From NCBI GenBank assembly GCA_031772625.1, contig CM062804.1, forward strand, positions 1,020,804,514 to 1,020,868,513: DNA of 64,000 bases. The letters are read 5' to 3'. The notes below the pieces were generated by a model that had not been told where the DNA came from, made no database searches, and saw nothing but the letters and a program-made list of their open reading frames with translations. Origin of the DNA: Pinus tabuliformis (lineage: Eukaryota; Streptophyta; Pinopsida; Pinales; Pinaceae). Position numbers and translations under genes: made by a program. Of this stretch, positions 21,423 through 32,714 are shown piece by piece; position 1 is the first letter of the stretch; every line of letters begins with the position of its first letter.

Positions 21423-24400
21423 CTCCCCTTTTAATTTCAACTGCTGGGTTATCAGTCATACCCAGCAGTTTCCTTAAAAACTCAAAACTTTTCTGATCCA
21501 ATGGCTTTGTCAGAATATCTGCAACCTGTTCCTGAGTCCTGCAATGTTGTAAAATGATTTCTCCATTGTTCACCAATTCTCTGATGCAGTGAAACTTTGT
21601 GTCTATGTGTTTTGTTCTCTTGTGGAATACAGAGTTCTTGGATAATGCAATAGCTGAGCTATTGTCACAAAAAATAACTGTTGTTGTTGCCTGCTCCTGG
21701 CATAGACTTCTCAACATTCTCCTCATCCAAACCGCTTGACATGCTGCTGCTGTAGCTGCCACATACTCTGCTTCTGCTGTAGACAATGCCACAATTGGCT
21801 GTTTCTTGGAAGCCCATGAAATGGCTCCTGAACCTATGTGAAAAATGTAACCAGATGTGCTTTTCCGGTCATCTACACTTCCAGCCCAATCACTATCTGT
21901 GTATCCAACTAAATCTGAACATTCTGAAACAGTATAAAATATGCCATACCTTTTTGTACCTTTAACATACCTCAGAATTCTCTTTGCTGCCTGCCAATGT
22001 GTTTCTTTTGGCTTCTCCATGAATCTGGAAATTAAACTAACAGCATACATTATGTCTGGCCTAGTTGCAGTCAAATACATGAGGCTGCCAACTATGCTCT
22101 TGTACACACTAGGGTCAAAATCTTTGTTGTTGTCCTCTTTGCTGAGTTTTAATCCCATCACTGTGGGAGTGATTGCTGCCTTGCTGTCCTGCATGTTAAA
22201 TCTGCTCAACACTTCATTTACATATTTTGCCTGTGAAATAAAAATTCCATTTTTATTTTGATCTACTTCTATTCCTAAGAAGTATCTCAACAAACCCATG
22301 TCAGTCATCTCAAATTCTTCTTTGATGACTGATTTGAAATTTTCAATGAGGTAGTCATCATTACCTGTAAAAATCACATCATCAACATATAACACAACAA
22401 TTAAAATTTTATAGTCTTTTTCTTTGATGTAAACAGTGGGTTATCCCTCACACTTCTCAAATCCGTTCTCTAGTAGATAGGAATCTATCCTACTGTACCA
22501 CGCTCTTGGTGCTTGCTTCAGCCCATAAAGAGCTTTCTTCAATCTGCAGACATTGTGCTCTTGGCCTTTCTTCTCATAGCCTAGAGGTTGCTCGATGTAA
22601 ACCTCTTCCATTAATACTCCATTTAAGAATGCTGACTTCATGTCCATTTGGTAAACTTTCCATTTGTTTTGTGCTGCTATGGACAGCACTGCTCTTACTG
22701 TTTCCATTCTTGCAACTGGTGCGAAAGTCTCCTCATAATCTCTCCCATATTGCTGCTTGTATCCCTTGACAACAAGTCTTGCCTTATGCCTTTCTATCTT
22801 GCCTTCAACATTACTCTTGGTCTTGTAGACCCATTTAACTCCAATGACTTCTTTACCTTTTGGTAAATCAACTAAATCTCATTTCTTATTTCTTTCTATG
22901 GCATTCATCTCCTCATCCATAGCTTCTATCCATTTCTTATCTTTAATTGCATCTTCGAAATGAACAGGGTCATCAACGTGACAATACAAAGCAAATAGGG
23001 AATTCATTCCTTCGTCATAAATATCACTTAAATTTCTGAATTTCTTACCTCTTTCATTCGGTGTGCAAGTGCTTGTAGATGCACTTGAATTTCCTCCTTG
23101 TGGTGTGCTTGGAGAAGCACTCTCATTTCTCCTCAAGGGTGTGTCTTGCTGTTCTGTTGTTGGCACTGCTGTTTGGGGATGTGCTTCAGCCAACTCCTCA
23201 TCATCATCATCACGAGACAAACAGTTTTTAACATTAACTGTTTTCTCTATGCTTCCATCCCAAGCTTCCTCTTCAATAAATTGAACATCTCTGCTCACAA
23301 AAAAATTCTTGGTGGATGGGATATATAACCTGTAAGCTTTGGATTCTTCACTGTATCCAATGAAAATACATTTCTCCCCTTTGCTGTCCAATTTCTTCCT
23401 TAGCTAATCTGGAATGTGTGCATAAGCCACACAACCAAAAACTTTCATGTGGGTGGCTCCTTGCTTTCTCCTACTCCATGCTTCTTCTGGCACTTTGTTC
23501 ATCACTGCTTTTGTAGGACATCTATTCAAAATATATACTGCACAGTGTACAACTTCAGCCCAATAATCATTTGGCAAATGCTTTGCCTTCAACATGCTCC
23601 TTGCCATATCCATGATTGTTCTGTTTTTTCTTTCAGCAACTCCATTTTGCTGCGGGGTGTATCTTGCTGTAAATTGCTTATGAATTCCATTTTCTCTGCA
23701 AAAACGTAAAAATTCTTTGGAGATATACTCACCTCCTCTGTCAGTTCTCAAAACCTTGATACGTAGCCCACTTTGATTTTCTACAAGTGCTTTGAAATTT
23801 TGGAATTTTTCAAACACTTCACTCTTATTCTTCAGAAAATAAACCCAAGTCTTTCTAGTAAAGTCATCAATAAATGTTAGAAAATATTGGCTGCCTGCAA
23901 GTGATGGAACTTGCATTGGTCCACATAAATCTAAGTGGACAATTTCTAAAGGTGCTTTTGCCCTTATGCTTTTCCCAGTTGGAAAACTTTCTCTGTGTTG
24001 TTTTCCCAATATACAACCTTCACAAAGGCTGTCTGGCTTTTCTATCAATGGTAATCCTCTTACCATTCCTTTTCTACTCAACAAATTAAGGCCTCCAAAG
24101 TTGAGATGTCCAAATCTCAAATGCCACAACCAATTTTCATCCTTTGGTACACTTTGGAGAGCCTCTTGTGTCACTGCTGCAATTACTTCTTTATTTTTCA
24201 GATCTGCCCTTATTCTGAGAGGGAACATCCTGTTCCTTGTCATCTTCACTTCAGCAATACAACGTTTGCTGGGTAATCTGTCCATGATGGTGCATACATC
24301 ATTCTCAAAGAAAACATTGTAACCCTTCTGAACAAGCTGTCCAATACTCAAGAGATTACACTTCATTCCAGGAACATAATAGACATCTGCTATGGTTTTC

Positions 24401-25587
24401 TTTTCACCTTTCTTTGTAAATATTTTAACTTCTCCTTTTCCCATAACAGAAATTTTACTATCAGTCCCAAGTGTGACTTGTGACTGCACACTCTGATCTA
24501 AAGCAGAAAACAGGGCTATGTTTCCTGTCATATGGTTGCTGCAACCAGAATCTAGAAACCATATATCTTCACTGTTTGTTTCAGTCATATTACAAACTAA
24601 CAACACATTATCTTTACTGATATTTTCTCTAGTGATATTTGCACTAGATCTATTACTCATATCATGCTGCTTTTTCCTACATTCATTTGCATAGTGCCCA
24701 TATTTTTTACAATAATAACATTGGACATTGGATTTTTCATACCTTTGTCCTTGAGCATGATGTTGTCCACTTTGCTGACTGCTGCCATGGCCTTGGTTCT
24801 GATTTGGATTGCTGCCTCTTCCTTGAACGTTTGCTGGACTGTTTCTTCCGCCTCTGTATTGGGTTCTGCCTCTTCCTCTCTTGTTTCCTCTGCCTTGACC
24901 TCTTCCTCTTCCAAATGACATCTGGGACTTGAATGCTTGCTCTAGAGATGAGTTTTCATTTCTACTCAACCTCTGTTCATGTGTTATCAGTGATGCATGA
25001 AGTTCATCAACTAAAAAATTTGAGAGATCCTTTGTCTCTTCTATGGTGGTGACAATCACATCAAACTTTGAGGGTAGGCACCCCAATAGTTTCTCCACAA
25101 TCCTTCTTTCTTCAAGAGTTTCTCCATGAGACCTTATCTGTGTGACCAAACCAATTGCTTGTGTGAAGAATGAGTCAATATTGTCTGACTCCTTCATACG
25201 CAGGTTCTCAAAATCTTTCCTCAGCAACTGTAGTTTTGTTGTCTTCACTTTCTCCATGCCTTGATAGGCTGTCTTGAGAGTTTGCCATGCTTCTCTGAAT
25301 GTATTGGCTGCTGCTATCCTCGGAAACACACTCTCATGCACTGCTTGATATAAGAATACAAGGGCTTTTGAGTCCTTCTTCTTATTGCTCTTCAACAACT
25401 CTTTCTCTGCCTGAGTTAATCCAATAAACTCTTCTTCATTTGCTGGCTCTTCAAATCCATATTCAACAAGTTCCCATAAATCTTGTGAGGCAAACACGGC
25501 TTTCATGGTTATTGCCCAGTAGTCATAATTTTTCCCATTGAACTGTGGGAGCTGGGTATTAAACATACCCACGCTGGTGCTGGCCAT
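21160..25587 (-). pseudogene. Copia gag-pol polyprotein II, three nonsense codons and a lost stop
   Basis: Same frame and domain order as copy I, and better preserved. The first 727 codons (25587-23404) are open and hold gag, the zinc knuckle, protease (FLDSGCSNHMTG), the complete integrase zinc finger (WHLRFGHLN then CEGCILG) and the DD35E core. Nonsense codons: 23404-23406 (CAG to TAG after HIPD), 22879-22881 (TGG to TGA) and 22441-22443 (GAA to TAA). From 22395 a 411-codon open stretch covers RT (YVDDVIFTG) and RNase H. The normal TAA stop at 21409-21411 is CAA, so the frame runs 83 codons into the LTR, to 21160. No indels relative to copy I. The enzymes are those a non-autonomous relative would borrow, but this copy is dead as it stands. 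Confidence 0.93.
21423..21433 (-). other. Polypurine tract of interior II
   Basis: The minus strand AAAAGGGGAG abuts the LTR start TGTTGG, as in unit I. Confidence 0.9.
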
Positions 25588-25750
25588 TCTTGTAATACTT
25601 GACTGTAAAAAAAATCACTTAATTGTCTTCAGCAGCTACACAAAAACTAATCTGAAAAATACCTTGACAGCGTTTTCGCTCTGCTGGATAATCTGCTGCA
25701 GCAACAAATCTTCTTTCAGCTTCTTTGATGTCTTCAAAGAGCCTGGACAA

Positions 25751-25762
25751 GCTCTGATACCA
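25751..25762 (-). other. Primer binding site of interior II
   Basis: The minus strand TGGTATCAGAGC directly follows the LTR 3 end. Confidence 0.92.
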
Positions 25763-26891
25763 TGTCGGGAATTTCTGGTTATTCCAAACAAAATACAGTG
25801 GAAAAATCCTCTGTTTCCACTGTTGAAAATTTTCTGATAAATTCCAAAACAACAAAAATATGCACAGAGAGTAATACTCTGTTTTCTGATAATTCAAAAA
25901 CACAAGAACAGAGCGTAAAATAATACTCTATTTTGCCTCAGGATCAAAAATTGATCAAAATATTAATTTGTCTTTGACGCAGAAAAATACTCTGTTTTTA
26001 ACTCAAAAAAACAGAAAAATTTGTTCTCTGGAAACGGTGTTGCAGCAACACAGTTTTTTTCTCAGTTGTTGTTCGTAGTGTTGCAGCAACGCTGTTCGTG
26101 GTGTTGCAGCAACGTAAAATTTTCAGTTGTTGTTCGTGGTGTTGCAACAACGGGGATTTTTGACGTCAAGTATTTTTCGACTTACGATGTAACAGCAACA
26201 GGAAATTTTTGACAAGATAACTTTTGGTGTAACAGCAACGCACAGAAAGAAAATTTCTATTTATGAAGATAAACTAACTGATAAAATAAGTCTTCCTCAC
26301 GTAGAGGGATCTTCACAAAATATTATGCTAAAGAGCATCTTCCTCTTGACAGAGGGATTACAACAGGAACGCTTCAGTTCCAGAAAACAACTATCTCAGA
26401 AAATTTCAGCACTGCTGTGCAATACAAAAAAAAACTCTCTTGTTCTACACTGCTGTGTGCTCCCCTTTGCTCTCTATCTCTCTATTTTCTACTTCTGTTT
26501 CTATTTCTATTTATAGTGCGGGAAAGGGTCTTCACCGCTTTAACTTGCTGATAAAGTTTCTGTTGTTCATCATTAACAGATTTGATCTTTTGCTGTATTT
26601 CTTGAGTCGGTTGTGCTGAAATCTATGGCTAGTAAATGCTGCTACGGCTCGAGAATGGTTCTTTTTTTGTTTCAGCCATTCTGCCCATTAATACGGTTGT
26701 TGAAAAGTAACGGTGTGGCGCTGGATCTGATCTTCTTCCTTCTGGAAACACAAAAATAATTAAAGAGTGAAAAGATGGTAATGGCGGTGACATAAAAGAT
26801 CGGGAGAAAATGTGGGGCGCCGGATCACGACAAATGAATAAAGTAAAATAGCTGTTGCTGCTGCACAGCAGTTGGAATTAATATTCCAACA
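25763..26891 (-). repeat. LTR 3 of the composite (1129 bp)
   Basis: It runs from TGTCGGGAATTTCTGG to ATTAATATTCCAACA and keeps the original TATTAA start. It differs from LTR 1 at about 15 positions by eye. ATTCA follows at once. Confidence 0.95.
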
Positions 26892-26896
26892 ATTCA
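26892..26896. other. Target-site duplication, right copy (ATTCA)
   Basis: Matches 14821-14825 on the other side of the three-LTR array. Confidence 0.85.
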
Positions 26897-27190
26897 AGAA
26901 TGAAAATTGGAATCTCCCCTGCCCTCCCACTCTCGGCTTTTACGCTCACACACCACTGAAACATTGAACAGGAATGAATCTCACCTACACTCCCACCACT
27001 CAAACACCACCTTTACGCTGAAACACCACTCACACATTAAACAGAAATTGAAGAACGAGAATTGGAATATCACTTACTGTCTCACTTCTAACAGTAATTC
27101 AAGAACGAGAATTGGAATCTCAGGGACACTCCCACTTCCAGCTTTTACACTGACACACTACTGACACATTGAATAGAAATTCAAGACCAA
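26897..27190. repeat. Imperfect direct repeats of about 60-110 bp
   Basis: TTCAAGAA(T/C)GA(A/G)AATTGGAATC and (A/T)TTTACGCT(C/G)A(C/A)ACAC recur several times with spacing changes. No coding content. Confidence 0.5.
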
Positions 27191-28548
27191 TAGTTGGAAT
27201 CCCAACTACCGTTCAAGAACTCAAAGATTTTACGCTGAAACATATAACGGATGAAAATTTTTAAAGGTTAGAAATTTAGAGGGACGATTTACGGTGAAAT
27301 CTGAGAATTTAAAAAAATAATATATACGAGTATAAATCTATTTTAAATATGGATCTAACATGATTTTATAGGAATTCACATTATCTGATTTTTTCAATTG
27401 TAAATTTTTCTATGAATAGATATTATTTAAATATTTTGTATATTTATTTATTCATTTTTAGATTTTATAGAAAGGAATTATGAGTAGACATTATTTAAAT
27501 TTTTGTATAGTGATTTACTTATTTTTAGATTTTTAGAAGTTTATTTTGGCAGACATGATCAAAATTTGAATTTCATGATAGATGAACATGGTTACACATA
27601 CTCAGCTATAAAATAAGCATCTAGGCCCAATGCGTAACTCAACCCAATCAATAAAATAAAAAATGGAAATATTTTTTCTATTAGAAATGTTTTTATTAAT
27701 CTAAAATAAATTTTTATATATAAAATGTGAAATGTATAAATTATGAGATAAAATCATCCATGGAAATCATTTTTCTACTGAAAATATTTTTATCAAGATA
27801 AAACATGTTTTTTAATGAATGAGAAATAACTATAAGGCATTCTAATGTTATCATGTCTTTTTAATATAATATATATTTAATTTAATAAAAAATAATTAAT
27901 ATTGAAATATATAAATTTTGAAACTAATTAAATTTCATTTTTAAATAATATTAATAAAATTTTGTTAATTAATTTCATTTTAAATTGTTAAGGAAAAATT
28001 AGTAGAACCTTCTCTATTTAAATTTAAATGAACTTCTTCCTTGAAAATAAATTATCCTTTGTAGTAGGGTAGTTTAATTAGTGATGGACAAGGTAGCTCA
28101 ATTGCTAAAAGAAATAATCAATATGTAGTAGCTAAGAAATTCCAGGTTCAAAAATCCCAGAAAAATGGTAAACCTTAGATTGGTAGTCCAGTATGAAATT
28201 AAATAAACTATGAGATTGGAAGTTCATAAACTGATTTTAATTTGTTGCAACATTCCATATCCAACCCAAATTTATTGGAAAGAACAGAGATTATATGGAA
28301 TTTAAGAGAGTGCATGCATCCTATAACAAAATATATCCATGAACCTCCTTTCTGCTAAGCATATATGTCTCAATCGATATATATGGTTTCTTACTAGGGA
28401 TATATTGAACAACCGTTCCAAAGAGAAATCCCCAATCCGTCAAAAGTTTTCAAGAGATTTAAGTCTCCTTTCTTCAACAACCGTTTCAAAGAAATCCCCA
28501 CTTGGTACAACCATGTCCCGTAATTTCGACAATTGTCTCATCATATTT
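27191..28548. other. AT-rich intergenic DNA, nothing recognised
   Basis: No gene, element end or ordered repeat was seen. Confidence 0.45.
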
Positions 28549-28770
28549 TAGAACACTTATGATATTTACACATTTCTTTATTGCAATACTGATGCATAAC
28601 GGTTTGATGGCACTGGATGGATGGAGTGGGTGTTTTTTAAACGATCATAATCTTAGCATTGTCTTGTCATTTTCGAGAACACTTCTCCTATTTACACATT
28701 ACATTATTTGTGATAGGGATGGATACGTGTGTGATAGCAATGGAGGGATGGAGTGGGTGTTTTTAAAAGA
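28549..28770. repeat. 126-bp tandem duplication, diverged
   Basis: GAACACTT(A/C)T followed by ATTTACACAT occurs at 28551 and 28677. GGATGGAGTGGGTGTTTTT recurs at 28618 and 28745. Confidence 0.7.
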
Positions 28771-28849
28771 ATTTGAAAACAATATTAATCGATAATAATT
28801 TAGCTTTTTTTCAACTATAGAATTCTCTAATCATTTACAAATTTATTTA

Positions 28850-29330
28850 CCAAATAATTTTTTAATATTTAAATCAATTTTAAAATAATTAAAAATCTTA
28901 AAAACAAAATTTAAAATACAAAAAATCTTGATACCAAACAACAAAACGTAAGAAAATTCCACTTATTGGACTTTTGGTCCAGAAAGTATAGAGATTTCAC
29001 TTATTTGACCCAATTAAAAAAAATCTTTTCATTATAATCATAGCCTATTTTTTAAACATAAACTAAAATCTCAACAACCAAATTTTAAAATACAAATAAT
29101 TTTGATACTGAAAAACCCAAAATAGGAGATTCCAGTTATTGGAATTTTGGTCCTCAAAGTACAAAGATTTCACTCCTTTAAATAAATTAAAAAAGCTCTT
29201 TTTATTATAATCCTAGCCTATTTTTGAACTTTTAAATCAATTTCAAAATGGGGTGAAATCTCAAGAAACCAAGATTTAAAATATATTGATTTTTGATCTT
29301 TCAAAACTAGACTAGGAGATTCCACACCTT
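28850..29330. repeat. Repeat of about 175-190 bp, nearly three copies
   Basis: A block with AATTTTAAAATACAAA, GATTCCA(C/G)TTATTGGA, TTTTGGTCC and TAGCCTATTTTT starts near 28892, 29066 and 29256. Diverged satellite-like DNA. Confidence 0.7.
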
Positions 29331-29657
29331 TCAAAAAAAAATAGAAACTTAGCCTAATCTATATGACGAACACATTGGAATTTGCATTTTTTTACCCATC
29401 ATACAATTTTTATTTTTATTTTCTGGGTCCTTATACTTTCTATCAAGAAACGTTATGTTCAAATTTTTTCCCTTCCAAAGTGATGTTAGCATAATAAATT
29501 AATTGGTTACCAATATAGGCTTGATTTTCCCAAAACAATTGGAGTGTAGTGGGCCTTTTTTGAAAGCATAAGCTCAATATTGTGGTCAAAATATTTAAAC
29601 ATTGCTTTATCATGTCATTTTCTGATAAAGATGGTGATGAGTATTTGTCTCTTGGGT

Positions 29658-29872
29658 TTTATATCAACTATCATAATTGCTAGTTGAGTAAGGTGGCATG
29701 ACTACTTTTATTTGGAAGGACAACATCCATTGATCATTTATATAAGGGAATTTTTATAGATGGTGGTCATCAATTTCTAGTTGAGTAAGGTGTCGTGACT
29801 ACTTTTCTTTGGGTTTTCAATATCAATGGATCATTTATATAAGGGAATTTTTATAGATGGTGATCATCAATC
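29658..29872. repeat. 97-bp duplication
   Basis: TAGTTGAGTAAGGTG starts at 29681 and 29778; each copy is followed by GATCATTTATATAAGGGAAT. Confidence 0.8.
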
Positions 29873-29984
29873 TATCCTATAAATGTTTTCTCTCTCTTCT
29901 CTCCAAAATTATGGATAATTAGGGTTAGGCTTCTTTGAAATGTTTCTAAAAATAAACTTTTATTAATGTGTTATTTTGTTTTTA

Positions 29985-30690
29985 TTAAATATTGCATAAA
30001 ATAGTGAATAAAAATCAAAACCTATCATTTATTTCATTATATAACCCTAATTCTTGGGCCAATGTCAACAATGTTTTTTTTTTTGTTTTTTTTTCTGTGT
30101 TTTGGCCATTAAAACTTAATTGAAAATATTATTCTTTTCATATCTAATTGAGAGCCCTAATATTTCCTTATTTATCATTATAATATTATTTGTTCCAATT
30201 GTTATATGGTATTGCATATATCTTTTTTTATTAGAGATTGCATAAAATTGTGAATAAAAATCAAAACCTATCATTTATTTCATTATATAACCCTACTTCT
30301 TAAGCCAATGTCAACAATTTGTTTTTTTTTTGGGGGGGGGCATTAAAAGTTAATTGAGAATCTTATTCTTTTCATATCTAATGGAGAATCCTAATATTTC
30401 CTTATTTATCATTATAATATTATTTGTTCCAATTGTTATATGGTATTGTATTTATTTTGTTTTTATTAGAGATTGCATAAAATAGTGAATAAAAAACAAA
30501 ACCTTTAATTTATTTCATTATATAACCCTAATTCTTGGGCCAATGTCAAAAACCTTTTTTTTTTGTGTGTTTTGGCCATTAAAATTTAATTGAAAATCTT
30601 ATTCTTTTCATATCTAATTGAGAGTCCTAATATTTCTTTATTTATCATTATAATATTATTTGTTCCAATTGTTATATGGTAGTGCATGCC
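29985..30690. repeat. About 240-bp repeat, three tandem copies
   Basis: ATTGCATAAAAT starts at 29991, 30237 and 30472. Each unit includes CATTATATAACCCTA, a poly-T stretch, TTTTCATATCTAAT and TTGTTCCAATTGTTATATGG. Non-coding. Confidence 0.88.
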
Positions 30691-31343
30691 ACATTATTGA
30701 AAATCTACCAAAACTAAGTTATTAAACCTTTATAATCTACTTAATTGGCCTAATGATTGAATTCTTTAACTTTGATTATTAATATCCTATCCCTACTAGA
30801 TCTACAGGTACCTTATCATTCTCTTCTTCGTCACCTTGAATTGTTCTTTGTTAAGGTGATTTGTATATGGGTAAACCTCCTTTATAGTTTAAAGACTTCT
30901 TCATCAACTTGAATTATTCTTTTTGAATATACTTAAGTCAATTTTTATATGGCTAACCTCCTTTATAGTTTAATTATAACTAAGTAAATGGAGAATTACT
31001 ACTGAGGTGAAATCTCTAGGAAATCTCTTGTTTTGATGTTTGAATTTTCCTAGTGAAGATTTGTAGTATGCTTGCTAGATTTGGAGTCATGTGGACTAGA
31101 CCAAATAGTTCATGAGAAATATCACACAAAGATTAAACATTATATGTGGGATCAAACGTAAGAATATAGAAGATATTAAAATTTCAAAACTATTGTAAGA
31201 TGCAAAACATAATGTATTCTACACAATTTCACATTGTCTCCATGAAAAAAAGGGAAAAGTGAGAAAATATAGATATTCATCACAATCTAAATAGAAATAA
31301 AGAGATAACTAAATTTTAATTAAAATATACTTTATTTGTTTTA

Positions 31344-31435
<92 letters not shown>

Positions 31436-32700
31436 ATGAATGGACATAATAGTTTAAATGTATGATATTTAAGTGCAATGTTTCAACTTATGTATATGAG
31501 GCTATTTTTAGGCCACACTACATTTTTCACTTCATGGTACAATTTATGAACTACTTATTCCTTGGCATAATACAATTTATGGTTGATTATAAGTAGTTTG
31601 TTTTCACCTTCATATATCACAGCAATAAGAATTTTGTAATAGATCCAACAATATGGAAAGATGACCGAATTTAATTAAACTCTACATCATTTATTTTATT
31701 CAATTTATTATATCTTGTTTTAATGTTGAAGAGAACCACTTATCCTCTTTACTAAGTATGAAATATCTCATAGGACATGTTTTCCTCTAGTTTATCAATT
31801 AATTTTAGAAAAATGTCAATAACCTTACATCTGCATAGGTGCTTGAGGGTGGGAGAATATGTCGTAATGAGTTTGGTTTATCTTGCATCATTAAGAGGAG
31901 AAGTAATTATCCTCTTGATCTAGGTTGATATCAAACTTATGACATTATTTTCATTCCCATTCCACTAGGGTTTGTAAGGAAAAAACCATATCACTCCCAT
32001 TTAAGTGCTCAATGCTCGAGCAAGATGTTTTCAAATAATTTTCATGTCAATTTGTTCTTGTTCAATCTTCCTAGAAGGGAAAATGAACCACCCCATTTAG
32101 GTTCAATTCCCAGATATGATGTGTTTATTATTTCTGTGATGAGATGTTTCTCGAGTATAGACAGTTAGTTTTAAATTCTAAGTGGGACATGATGTTTTTA
32201 AATAATTTTTCTATCAATTAGTTCTAGCTTGGGTGGTTGCAAAGAGAAACCAACTCTCCCTATTTAGTTTCAAATCCCATGTCTAATGTGATCACACTTT
32301 ATGCGATGAGATTCTTTATGTATGTGTTTAACTAAGTTTAGATTATCTAATTAGATATTAGATCATCTGGTCATGTTCCAAATAACGAAAAAATATGAAA
32401 AGTAGGAAAATTAATTAAACTCTACATAATCATTTTATTTAATGTGAATTCAATCTAAATTGAGTAGTTAAGTGGAGAAGTAGAAACCATCTCCATCAAG
32501 GTTGAAATCCCTCTTATGACAAGTTCCCCCCTCAAGTCATATAAGAATAAAAGTTAAATTAATATGGAAACATGCAAAAATTAAGGTACATCCTTACCTA
32601 ATATAAAAATAAATGAAAAAGCTATTTAAAAATTGAAGGAATAAAATTATTAACAAATATTATGGAATCACACATTTTTGTAAGATGAATTTTCCAAAAA
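30691..32700. other. AT-rich intergenic DNA
   Basis: No gene recognised. Around 32030-32290 a block with TTT(C/T)AAATAATTTT followed by TCAATT(T/A)GTTCT appears twice, strongly diverged. Confidence 0.45.
31346..31431. repeat. Compound microsatellite (TA)n(GA)n
   Basis: About 18 TA dinucleotides are followed directly by about 24 GA dinucleotides. Confidence 0.95.
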
Positions 32701-32714
32701 TTTATCTTACAATC

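Larger units (their letters stand above)
14826..26891 (-). mobile_element. Tandem Ty1/copia composite: LTR-int-LTR-int-LTR
   Basis: Three LTRs of about 1.13 kb (14826-15953, 20294-21422, 25763-26891) alternate with two 4340-bp interiors (15954-20293, 21423-25762). The repeat period is 5469 bp, and 5468 bp across the first LTR because of one single-base difference. Both interiors carry PBS, polyprotein frame and polypurine tract in the same orientation. A single ATTCA target duplication surrounds the array. Gene order gag-protease-integrase-RT-RNase H identifies Ty1/copia. Unequal recombination between LTRs of sister copies is the simplest origin. LTR divergence is about 1-2% by eye. Confidence 0.95.

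Noticed and set aside
15940-25590. Plus-strand open frames of 60-118 codons across the copia interiors
   Set aside because: They are antisense shadows of the gag-pol frame and recur at the same offset in both units for that reason.
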